From CAZEBW01 sp964510205 (GTDB lineage: Bacteria; Chloroflexota; Anaerolineae; VGOG01), in contig CAZEBW010000132.1 of assembly GCA_964510205.1 (NCBI GenBank), positions 1 to 6,173 of the forward strand: 6,173 nt of DNA, in the 5' to 3' direction. Below the pieces are notes generated by a model. The model made no database searches, had not been told where the DNA came from, and saw nothing but the letters and a program-made list of their open reading frames with translations. Shown piece by piece: positions 1-5,349 of this stretch. The position numbers were made by a program, and so were the translations under genes. Numbering within the stretch: the first letter of the stretch is position 1; every line of letters starts with the position of its first letter.

Positions 1-54
1 CCAGGGCAGGCGCCAGGCCCGCCTTACCCGCTCATTTGAAACGCGCCCCATCCT

Positions 55-750
55 TCACCACTCCCTCGCCACACCATCCTCTATGACCACTCCCCCGAGG
101 TCATCCTCGCAGAAATCCCCGCAGTTGATAGTGAGCCAGCTTTCAAACTGGTCAATGTGCCTGCGGTGGGAATGTCCCCAAATGGGGATACAGCCCTCAT
201 CAATGGCCTGGAAGATGGCCTGGTTGGACATGGACCTGGAATGACGCCAGTAGAGAGCAGCCTTGCCCTCCAGCTTCATGCCCTCCAACTTCATAGCCTC
301 TAACTTCAGCGTTCTCGGGCTTCTCCTTCGTGTCCACCACTCGGCCAAGACGGGGAGCAGGGGGTAGATCCATTGGTAGATCGGAGCCAGGATGGATAGG
401 GCCAGATCGTATTCAATCCAGCCGTGGGTGGCGTAGTAGCTCCTCCCGTCCATGTCGAAGCGGTAGTCCTGCAAGACGGGGTGCTGGGGATCGCCCAGGT
501 ACTCCTCTAGCGTCCAATCGTGATTGCCTCGCAGGACGACCGCCTGGGGCAATCTCTGAATGAGGCCCCACAGTTCCTGCCCGTTCGAGCTTCTGACGCT
601 CTCCTCCAGAGGATTCCACGAGCCTTCATAGATGTCCCCACAGAGCAGGCTCAGGTCTGCCTGCTGCGCTGCCTCCTCGAGGAATGCTCTGGCTCGATCC
701 GAGAAATGAGTTGGCGAGACGTGCAGATCGGAGCACGCATAGATTTTCAT
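55..750 (-). CDS. LpxH-like (COG2908-type) calcineurin-fold metallophosphoesterase
   Basis: This protein of about 231 residues carries the full set of metal ligands of the calcineurin-like phosphoesterase fold: D8-x-H10 (SDLH), G38-D39 followed by IYE, G75-N-H-D78, H109 in THGW, and G192-H-S-H195. The spacing of D8, H10, D39, N76, H109, H193 and H195, and the GDxxE form of the second motif, resemble UDP-2,3-diacylglucosamine hydrolase (LpxH), which cleaves a pyrophosphate bond in lipid A synthesis. The substrate here is unknown; if the host makes no lipid A, it acts on another nucleotide or lipid phosphate. No signal peptide is seen, so it is probably cytoplasmic. A hydrophobic, Trp-rich stretch (about 117-139) could touch the membrane. 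Residues 148-162 hold a (M/L)KLE(A/G) pentapeptide repeat. I chose the ATG at 750, preceded by GGGGGGTGAC; a GTG at 762 overlaps the upstream stop (TAGTG) and would add four residues. It is the last complete gene of a minus-strand operon. Confidence 0.85.
   Translation of the reverse strand: MKIYACSDLHVSPTHFSDRARAFLEEAAQQADLSLLCGDIYEGSWNPLEESVRSSNGQELWGLIQRLPQAVVLRGNHDWTLEEYLGDPQHPVLQDYRFDMDGRSYYATHGWIEYDLALSILAPIYQWIYPLLPVLAEWWTRRRSPRTLKLEAMKLEGMKLEGKAALYWRHSRSMSNQAIFQAIDEGCIPIWGHSHRRHIDQFESWLTINCGDFCEDDLGGVVIEDGVAREW
268..310 (-). repeat. 15-bp in-frame tandem repeat, about 2.8 copies
   Basis: Units at 268-282 and 283-297 differ at only a few bases, and a third, partial unit starts at 298. 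On the coding strand they give LKLEA-MKLEG-MKLEG inside the metallophosphoesterase, between the H109 ligand and the GHSH motif. Because the period is a multiple of three, gain or loss of a unit keeps the frame. Confidence 0.8.
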
Positions 751-761
751 GTCACCCCCCA

Positions 762-2033
762 CTATTGCACATAGACGGTAAACGATGCATAGACAAAGCT
801 ATCGTCTGCCTTTTTGACTTTGAGCCTGAACTTCTTATTCTCGACGATCCTCACCGCTCGATAGTCGTGGCCCACGACAGCCTGTTCGCTGCCGCCATAA
901 ACGAGCCAAACCGCTTTGGCACATTCCACGTGCCAGGAGACGAGGATCGTTTCGCCAGCGTGGATGTGATAGCTATTCGAGGCAAAATACCAGATGATGG
1001 GATCGCCGCAACCAGTGCCAGTGACGTAAACCGTGGTCTGATAGATCTCCTTGCTATCGTCCTGCTTGGTGGCAACCGCTCTGTAGGTGGTGGTGACGCT
1101 GGGGCAAACCTGACGCGCGTCCTGACCAGGAACCGGCGTTTCTTCGTAGCCGTAGCCCAGGACGACGTGAAGCGCCTTGATGCCAGTGAAGTTCCAGCTC
1201 AGCGTGGTGCACTGCCCCGCCGCCAGCTCGGTGTCTGCAACCCGGAACGGCACCACAGTGGTCGTCTGGACGTTGCTGTACATGCCGTACCCCCACTGGT
1301 TCTGAGCGCGCACGCGATAGTAGTAAGTTCCGCCCGGCCTGGCGGTCTCCGGCCCGGACCAGTACGTGTTAGGCCCGCTGTAGACTACGGTCGGGCTGGA
1401 GAAATTGGCATTGTCATCTTCCTCCAGGGTATAGTTTTCCGGCGAGTCTGTTGGAGGCGGGCCCGCATCCCAGTCCACTGTATAGAATCCATCCTCATCG
1501 GCATTGTCAATGGGATGCAATGTGGGCGGATAAGGAATGGGCGGCCAGCGCTTGGCCAGGAACGGGAAGTAGTAGCGATAGTACACTACGCTCGTCGCGT
1601 CGGTGGCCGAGTCCTGGATCGTGGGACTGAGCTGCGACGTGGCGGTGACGACAGTGGTGTCCGTCAGACCGACGGCGTCCGAGGGGACGGCCAGGCTGAT
1701 CTGGAAGGGCACGGTCATTTGCGCAGCCACTTGCAGCGTCAGCGTCCCCGTCGGCTGATCCGCTCCCACCAACTCCACCGGCCAATCGCGCGCCGAGACC
1801 ACCTCCAACTGAAACGTGTCCGTCGTCGCGCCCGTGTTGGTCAGGACATGATCATAGAGGACGGTATCCCCTGCGTGGGCTTCCTGGGCCTGGTCTGGCC
1901 CCACCTCCACCCCTGGGCCGGGGGCAGCCGCAGACGCCCAACCCATCAACAGCAGCGCGCCTACGATCCCCATCAATAAACATGCGATCACATAACTGTT
2001 AGGTCTCAGTTGTTTTCCCGATTTGCTTGACAT
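762..2033 (-). CDS. Secreted multidomain protein: NEW3-like, fibronectin III and two Ig-like domains
   Basis: This 423-residue protein is exported. It has a basic N-terminus, a hydrophobic core at about 13-32 and a likely signal-peptidase site after ASA (33-35). Residues about 42-150 resemble the NEW3/CARDB-type beta-sandwich (an 'N-T-G' turn, then 'ARDWPVEL' and a 'VPSDA' segment). A linker at 154-170 (YYFPFLAKRW) recalls the YLPLVLK-type motif of secreted Chloroflexota proteins. Residues about 170-261 form a fibronectin III domain (YYYRVRAQNQWG). Two tandem Ig-like repeats follow (about 263-338 and 343-423). The first has the pattern GQCTTLSW...VCPSVTTTY with Cys275/Cys310; the second has Cys342/Cys371. 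There is no catalytic motif, C-terminal TM segment or sorting signal, so it is probably a released or cell-wall-associated binding or structural protein. The ATG at 2033 has a perfect AAGGAGGT five bases upstream; an in-frame ATG at 2069 lies before this site and is rejected. Its stop overlaps a possible start of the metallophosphoesterase. Confidence 0.85.
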   Translation of the reverse strand: MSSKSGKQLRPNSYVIACLLMGIVGALLLMGWASAAAPGPGVEVGPDQAQEAHAGDTVLYDHVLTNTGATTDTFQLEVVSARDWPVELVGADQPTGTLTLQVAAQMTVPFQISLAVPSDAVGLTDTTVVTATSQLSPTIQDSATDATSVVYYRYYFPFLAKRWPPIPYPPTLHPIDNADEDGFYTVDWDAGPPPTDSPENYTLEEDDNANFSSPTVVYSGPNTYWSGPETARPGGTYYYRVRAQNQWGYGMYSNVQTTTVVPFRVADTELAAGQCTTLSWNFTGIKALHVVLGYGYEETPVPGQDARQVCPSVTTTYRAVATKQDDSKEIYQTTVYVTGTGCGDPIIWYFASNSYHIHAGETILVSWHVECAKAVWLVYGGSEQAVVGHDYRAVRIVENKKFRLKVKKADDSFVYASFTVYVQ

Positions 2034-2038
2034 GTCAT

Positions 2039-2046
2039 ACCTCCTT
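2039..2046 (-). promoter_or_regulatory. Strong Shine-Dalgarno for the NEW3/FN3 protein
   Basis: AAGGAGGT on the minus strand lies five bases before the ATG at 2033. It fixes this start over the in-frame ATG at 2069. It lies in the short gap after the LPVTG gene, consistent with one mRNA. Confidence 0.85.
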
Positions 2047-2192
2047 GTTATTTTATGGGGCAATTGCATTTATCTCCCCTATCTTCTCCGCGCCTTCTGC
2101 CTCTGCCAGCGCCAAAGCGCGCCTCCGCAAACCAGCAGCGTCGCCCCCGCTATCCGCATCCACCAGAGAAGCGGCTCCCCTTCTAGGTCTCC

Positions 2193-2207
2193 GCCAGTAA
2201 CGGGAAG
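2193..2207 (-). other. LPVTG sortase sorting motif
   Basis: These codons give LPVTG, followed by GDLEGEP, a hydrophobic stretch and an Arg/Lys-rich end. This is the canonical order of a cell-wall sorting signal recognised by sortase. No sortase gene is in the window. Confidence 0.8.
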
Positions 2208-2213
2208 CTCCGG

Positions 2214-2483
2214 TTGGGCTTCGGGGGCAGCGGTGGGCGGCGGCGGCAGCGGCGTCGGTGTGGCTGGCGCGGGCGCTGGCGTGTCTGTCGGGCGAGCCGG
2301 CACTGGCGTATCCGTGGGCGGCGCTGGCGTCGGAGGTACCGGCGTCTCGGTCGGCGGGACCGTCGTCGGCGTCTCCGTTGGAGGCACTGGCGTATCAGTT
2401 GGCATAACTGGCGTCGCTGTGGGCGGCGGTGGCGTGTCTGTGGCGGGTCCCGGCGTCACGGTCGGGCACGGAGTCTCCGTCGG
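2214..2483 (-). repeat. Low-complexity Pro/Thr stalk repeat region
   Basis: Irregular repeats of about 12-18 bases encode PTDTPVPPTETP-like units for roughly 90 residues. They look like an extended wall-spanning stalk. The plus strand of the same DNA reads as a Gly/Val-rich frame, which is only the shadow of the repeat. Confidence 0.75.
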
Positions 2484-2623
2484 TCAAGGCGTTTGGCCAG
2501 CCACGATCGGTGGAAACGCTGCCACCAGCAAGGCTACAGCAAACAAGCTGGCAAGACTCAAGCAACGCATAATTAGCCCCCTTCCGTTTCCAAAATGAAC
2601 TGCTTTCTGTTACCGCTGGGTAT

Positions 2624-2652
2624 AGTATATCAGATTTCGCCTCCTTTGGCAA
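2624..2652 (-). promoter_or_regulatory. Sigma-70-type promoter for the minus-strand three-gene operon
   Basis: On the minus strand, TTGCCA (2652-2647) and TATACT (2629-2624) are separated by exactly 17 bases. The expected start near 2617 gives a leader of about 47 bases before the ATG at 2570. It faces away from the promoter at 2672-2700. Confidence 0.7.
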
Positions 2653-2669
2653 TAATCGAACTTTGGCAA
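2644..2669. repeat. 9-bp direct repeat CTTTGGCAA in the divergent promoter region
   Basis: CTTTGGCAA occurs at 2644-2652 and again at 2661-2669, a 17-bp offset. One copy contains the -35 box of the minus-strand promoter; the other ends three bases before the plus-strand -35 box. It could be a regulator site serving both promoters, but chance or a duplicated -35 element are alternatives. Confidence 0.5.
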
Positions 2670-2671
2670 AC

Positions 2672-2700
2672 TTGCGCAGCCGGGCAGGACGGGGTATAAT
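2672..2700 (+). promoter_or_regulatory. Sigma-70-type promoter for the lipoprotein/MFS unit
   Basis: TTGCGC (2672-2677) and a consensus TATAAT (2695-2700) are 17 bases apart. Transcription would begin near 2707, giving a leader of about 39 bases to the ATG at 2746. Confidence 0.75.
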
Positions 2701-2745
2701 GACTTAGCTCACATTCCAATAGTGCAGATTGAGAGGAGAACGAAA

Positions 2746-3402
2746 ATGAAGAAACGGACGATCATTCTCATCGCTCTGGGACTGTCACTCTCTGTCCTAC
2801 CTGCCTGCCAGCGTGAGACTCCGGGCGGCCCCCTGGAGCTGCTCTACATCGCCCCTTTCGAAGCGGGCATAGACAGGGACTCCAACCTGCCAGGCACGGG
2901 CATTCGCTACCTGGGCCTGTCCGATCAGGGCGCCGAGGTCCTCATTGATGACCAAACCGCCTTCAAACAGAAGGGCGACTCCCTCGATTGGAAGGGCAGC
3001 CCCGTGGAAAACGTGGACCTGGACCTCTCGCTGCGGGTGCTCTGGGTCACCCAACAGACCCTCTACGTGGGCGGGACGGCCAAAGCGACCGTGCGCGATC
3101 CGATGCCTGCAACGGCCTCTATTCCGGAGCTTTCGGTGAGTTACTCCAACGCCCCGGTGACCTACCGCGTGGAGAAGGGCGACGCCATTCCCGGCAGCCT
3201 GGTCAAGTACGTGGGTAAAGCGGAAGAGGGAGCGGAGCTGAGCGGCATCGAGGGCTATGCCTATCGCAAGCTCGGCGACTCCATCGTCTGGACAGGCAAG
3301 ATCAGGGAGAGCGCGTTTCTCGAGCTGAACGTGCGCGTGGTTTTCATCACTGAGGACTTCATTAGGGTCGCCGGCACAGCCACCCTCTCGCTCACGCCGT
3401 GA
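2746..3402 (+). CDS. Lipoprotein with two tandem ~85-residue repeats, unknown function
   Basis: This 218-residue protein starts with a lipoprotein signal: MKKR, a hydrophobic core, then VLPAC with the acylated Cys at 21 (Pro at -2 is a slightly unusual lipobox). The mature part consists of two related halves, about 30-115 and 127-216. They align through PG(T/S)-x-(I/V)-(R/K)-Y-(L/V)-G, then GAE, then K-x-GDS-(L/I)-x-W-x-G, then L-x-(L/V)-RV and finally V-(G/A)-GTA. The pattern suggests two beta-rich domains from an internal duplication. I do not recognise the family. The ATG at 2746 has GAGAGGAG seven bases upstream; a GTG at 2722 would add eight residues before the signal and is rejected. 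It is the first gene of a unit with the MFS transporter six bases downstream, so it may help that transporter at the outer face of the membrane, but this is inference. Confidence 0.85.
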   Translation: MKKRTIILIALGLSLSVLPACQRETPGGPLELLYIAPFEAGIDRDSNLPGTGIRYLGLSDQGAEVLIDDQTAFKQKGDSLDWKGSPVENVDLDLSLRVLWVTQQTLYVGGTAKATVRDPMPATASIPELSVSYSNAPVTYRVEKGDAIPGSLVKYVGKAEEGAELSGIEGYAYRKLGDSIVWTGKIRESAFLELNVRVVFITEDFIRVAGTATLSLTP

Positions 3403-3408
3403 TCCCCC

Positions 3409-4662
3409 ATGAGAAGACTTCGCGCCCTTGATTACTTTACCATCAACGCCTACTGGTTCGGCCTGGCCTTCATGTGGAACAGCCTGCACCCCATCATCCT
3501 GCCGGCCATCCTGCTGCGTTTCGCGCCCGAGCAGTTGAAGAACACTTACCTGGGAGGGCTGACTTTCCTGGGCCTGATCCTGGCCATGATCGTCCAGCCG
3601 CTGGCCGGGGCCATCAGCGACCGCTGCACATTCGGCTGGGGCCGCCGCCGACCCTTCATCCTGATGGGCACGCTGTTCGACTTCGTCTTCCTGCTGGCCC
3701 TCAGCCTGGCAGGCAGCTATTGGATGCTGTTCGCCGGCTACGTCCTCCTCCAGATCTCCTCCAACGTCGCCCAGGGTCCCGCCCAAGGTCTTATACCCGA
3801 CCTCGTGCCTGGGGACAGAAGAGGCGTCGCCGCTGGGGTCAAGAACCTGGCCGACATGGGTGGACTGGTGGCGGCCTCGCTGGTCGCCGGCAGGCTGATG
3901 GGCCGCCAGAATCCCACCCTGGCCTTCGCCGCCATCGGCCTCGTGCTGCTGGCGACTATGCTCATCACCCTGTGGGGCATGAAAGAGAAGCCGCTGCTCG
4001 AGAAGAGGGCCTTCGCCGACGATATCCGAGACACGCTGCGCATTGATGCTCGGCGCTACCCGGACTACCTCTGGCTCATCGCCTCCCGATTTCTCATCCT
4101 GCTGGGCGTCTACGCCGTGCAGAGTTTCGCCCAGTATTTTGTCCACGACGTCCTCAAAATGCCCAACCCGGCCCAGGTCACCGGCGATCTCATGTTCTCC
4201 ATCGGCCTGGCCCTGATGGCGCTGGTCTTCCCCGCTGGCTACCTATCGGACCGCATCGGCCGCAAACGGCTCAACGTCTTCGCCGGCCTGCTGGGCGCGC
4301 TGGGCGTCTTCCTGCTGCTCTTGGCCACCGACTACGCAAGGTTGATGATTTTCGGCAGCATCATCGGCGCGGCCACGGGCATCTTCGTCAGCGTCAACTG
4401 GGCGCTGGCCACCGACCTCATCCCCCGCAGCGAGGCCGGCAAATACCTGGGCCTCTCGAACCTGGCCACGGCCGGGGCTGGCGCCGCCTCGCGGCTGGGC
4501 GGCCCGCTCGTTGACCTTTTCAACGCCCGTCAGCCCGGCCAGGGCTACTCGGTGCTCTTCGTCCTGGCCGCTCTCTCCCTCCTGGCGGGCACCGCTCTGC
4601 TGGCCAAAGTGCGCGAGGGCGAGGTCAACGGCCCTTTGACTTCTGGAGCGCAATCATTATAA
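3409..4662 (+). CDS. MFS transporter, 12 TM, SLC45/GPH-like
   Basis: This 417-residue integral membrane protein has about 12 hydrophobic segments. It has the MFS motif A in loop 2-3 (G67-AISDR-CTFGWGRRRPF) and again in loop 8-9 (G277-YLSDRIGRKRL), which mark the two six-helix halves. The DRCTFGWGRRRPF form and the P130-DLVPGDRRGVAAGVKN segment after TM4 recall the sucrose/SLC45 and GPH-type branch, so a sugar or other small solute is possible; the substrate cannot be read from the sequence. A polar loop at about 190-218 separates the halves. The start ATG has no Shine-Dalgarno and lies two codons after the lipoprotein's TGA in the same frame (TGA TCC CCC ATG). Translation therefore probably depends on termination-reinitiation, and no earlier start is possible. 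Confidence 0.9.
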   Translation: MRRLRALDYFTINAYWFGLAFMWNSLHPIILPAILLRFAPEQLKNTYLGGLTFLGLILAMIVQPLAGAISDRCTFGWGRRRPFILMGTLFDFVFLLALSLAGSYWMLFAGYVLLQISSNVAQGPAQGLIPDLVPGDRRGVAAGVKNLADMGGLVAASLVAGRLMGRQNPTLAFAAIGLVLLATMLITLWGMKEKPLLEKRAFADDIRDTLRIDARRYPDYLWLIASRFLILLGVYAVQSFAQYFVHDVLKMPNPAQVTGDLMFSIGLALMALVFPAGYLSDRIGRKRLNVFAGLLGALGVFLLLLATDYARLMIFGSIIGAATGIFVSVNWALATDLIPRSEAGKYLGLSNLATAGAGAASRLGGPLVDLFNARQPGQGYSVLFVLAALSLLAGTALLAKVREGEVNGPLTSGAQSL

Positions 4663-4663
4663 T
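4636..4663 (+). promoter_or_regulatory. Sigma-70-type promoter for def, inside the end of the MFS gene
   Basis: TTGACT (4636-4641) and a consensus TATAAT (4658-4663) are 16 bases apart. The -10 box contains the MFS stop codon (TAA, 4660-4662). Expected transcription start is near 4670, leaving a leader of about 29 bases before def. Confidence 0.75.
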
Positions 4664-4687
4664 ACACATGGCAAAGGCTGTTTTAGG

Positions 4688-4694
4688 AAGGAGG
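4688..4694 (+). promoter_or_regulatory. Shine-Dalgarno of def, deciding a GTG start
   Basis: AAGGAGG lies four bases before the GTG at 4699, a slightly short but workable spacing. It supports this GTG because no ATG fits the conserved N-terminus. Confidence 0.8.
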
Positions 4695-4698
4695 CTGC

Positions 4699-5220
4699 GT
4701 GACTGTTCATCCCATCGTTTTGGCCAACGATCCGCTGTTGCGAAAGAAATCAAAGAAGGTGAAGGATTTCGGGGAGCACCTGCAGGTCTTGATCAATGAC
4801 ATGGTAGAGACCATGCACGAGGCCAACGGGCTAGGCTTGGCCGCGCCCCAGATAGGCGTGCTGGAGCGAGTCATCGTCATCCAACTGCCCGAGACGGAGG
4901 AAGAAGACCCACAGGGCGGCCAGCTCTTTGCCCTCTGCAATCCGCAGATCGTCCGGGCCGACGGGGAGGAGGAAGGCGAGGAAGGCTGTCTCTGTCTGCC
5001 CGGCTTCGTGGGAGACGTCAAACGAGCCACTTCCGTCATGGTCAAGGCCCAGGATCGCCAGGGCAAGAAAGTGCGGATCAAAGCGGAGGGATTCTTGGCC
5101 CGCGCCTTCCAGCACGAGATAGATCACCTCGACGGTATCCTCTACATTGATCACGTGGAGAGTCCTGACAAGATCCGTAAGCTCGTTCCCCCTGAAGAAG
5201 AAGCGGAGGAGGCAGAATAG
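4699..5220 (+). CDS. def: Peptide deformylase
   Basis: This 173-residue enzyme removes the formyl group from the initiator methionine of new proteins in the cytoplasm. All three family motifs are present: G44-LGLAAPQ51 (motif 1, catalytic Gln51), E95-GCLCLPG (motif 2, metal ligand Cys97), and Q138-HEIDHLDG (motif 3, ligands His139 and His143, catalytic Glu140). Length is normal for the family. Two features are uncommon: the residue after CL in motif 2 is Cys99 where Ser is usual (EGCLS), and the protein has acidic runs at about 65-70 and 90-95 plus an acidic C-terminus (PPEEEAEEAE). The GTG start fits the usual beginning (PIVLANDPLLR). It has its own promoter and is followed by a terminator. 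The usual partner fmt is not adjacent on either side. Confidence 0.97.
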   Translation: MTVHPIVLANDPLLRKKSKKVKDFGEHLQVLINDMVETMHEANGLGLAAPQIGVLERVIVIQLPETEEEDPQGGQLFALCNPQIVRADGEEEGEEGCLCLPGFVGDVKRATSVMVKAQDRQGKKVRIKAEGFLARAFQHEIDHLDGILYIDHVESPDKIRKLVPPEEEAEEAE

Positions 5221-5280
5221 GCTCCTGACTCTTCTTTTTTCACCACCGGGCAGATTTGATAGTTTTTGACAGGATTGTTG

Positions 5281-5289
5281 TGTTATACT
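5281..5289 (+). promoter_or_regulatory. Possible extended -10 promoter for HMG-CoA reductase
   Basis: TGTTATACT is a good extended -10 element (TGnTATACT). A consensus TTGACA lies at 5266-5271 but only 12 bases from TATACT, too close to pair with it. It could instead pair with TACGAT (5291-5296, spacer 19). Either way the start would fall at or just before the terminator hairpin. Tentative. Confidence 0.35.
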
Positions 5290-5300
5290 TTACGATGACT

Positions 5301-5322
5301 AAAGCCCGTCACGGGCTTTTTT
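5301..5322 (+). terminator. Rho-independent terminator after def
   Basis: AAAGCCCG (5301-5308), loop TCA, and CGGGCTTT (5312-5319) form a perfect 8-bp stem followed by a T run to 5322. It lies 80 bases after the def stop and 27 bases before the HMG-CoA reductase start, so it separates the two transcripts or regulates the second one. Confidence 0.85.
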
Positions 5323-5349
5323 CATGCAACCTCGAAACGAAAGGATTAG

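Larger units (their letters stand above)
2079..2570 (-). pseudogene. Pro/Thr-rich LPVTG surface-anchored stalk protein, interrupted by in-frame TGA
   Basis: Read from the ATG at 2570, the frame gives a signal peptide (MRCLSLASLFAVALLV..., cleavage near VAG at 23-25), then QTP and a TGA at codon 29 (2484-2486). The same frame then continues without a break. It has a ~90-residue stalk of PTDTP, PTETP and PVPPT units (about 30-119), the sortase motif LPVTG at 122-126, a hydrophobic segment (about 134-153) and a basic tail (RWQRQKARRR). The layout is that of a sortase-anchored wall protein. An SD-like AAGGGGG sits six bases before the ATG and a promoter lies upstream, so this start is well supported. 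The frame matches on both sides of the TGA, so a single substitution is more likely than a frameshift. The part after the TGA could only be made separately from a GTG at 2459, which has no visible SD and would lack the export signal. It could be a true nonsense mutation, a sequence error or a leaky stop. Confidence 0.7.

Noticed and set aside
1..51. Possible start of a fourth minus-strand gene (ATG at 51, three bases after the phosphoesterase stop, open to the edge)
   Set aside because: Only 17 codons (MGRVSNERVRRAWRLPW) are visible, the AAGG before it is too close to serve as an SD, and no family can be seen; a longer sequence is needed to decide.
684..1979. Long plus-strand open frame (431 codons) opposite the NEW3/FN3 gene
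   Set aside because: Its product is Arg/His/Gly-rich with no recognisable domain. The minus strand gives a signal peptide, clear domains and a perfect SD, so this is an antisense shadow in GC-rich DNA.
2061..2068. GCAATTGC palindrome between the LPVTG gene and the NEW3/FN3 gene
   Set aside because: Eight bases, single copy, no partner site; likely chance.
2023..2598. Gly/Val/Ser-rich plus-strand frame resembling a repeat protein
   Set aside because: It is the complement of the Pro/Thr stalk repeats; the minus strand has signal peptide, LPVTG and promoter.
2797..4146. Long minus-strand open frame (449 codons) opposite the lipoprotein and MFS genes
   Set aside because: It spans two well-supported plus-strand genes, has a Gln/Glu/Gly/His-rich product without domains, and no SD or promoter; it is a codon-bias shadow.
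5205..5240. Second terminator candidate right after def (AGGAG...CTCCT then a T run at 5235-5240)
   Set aside because: The stem is only five pairs with a ten-base loop, and ten bases separate it from the T run; the hairpin at 5301 is far better.
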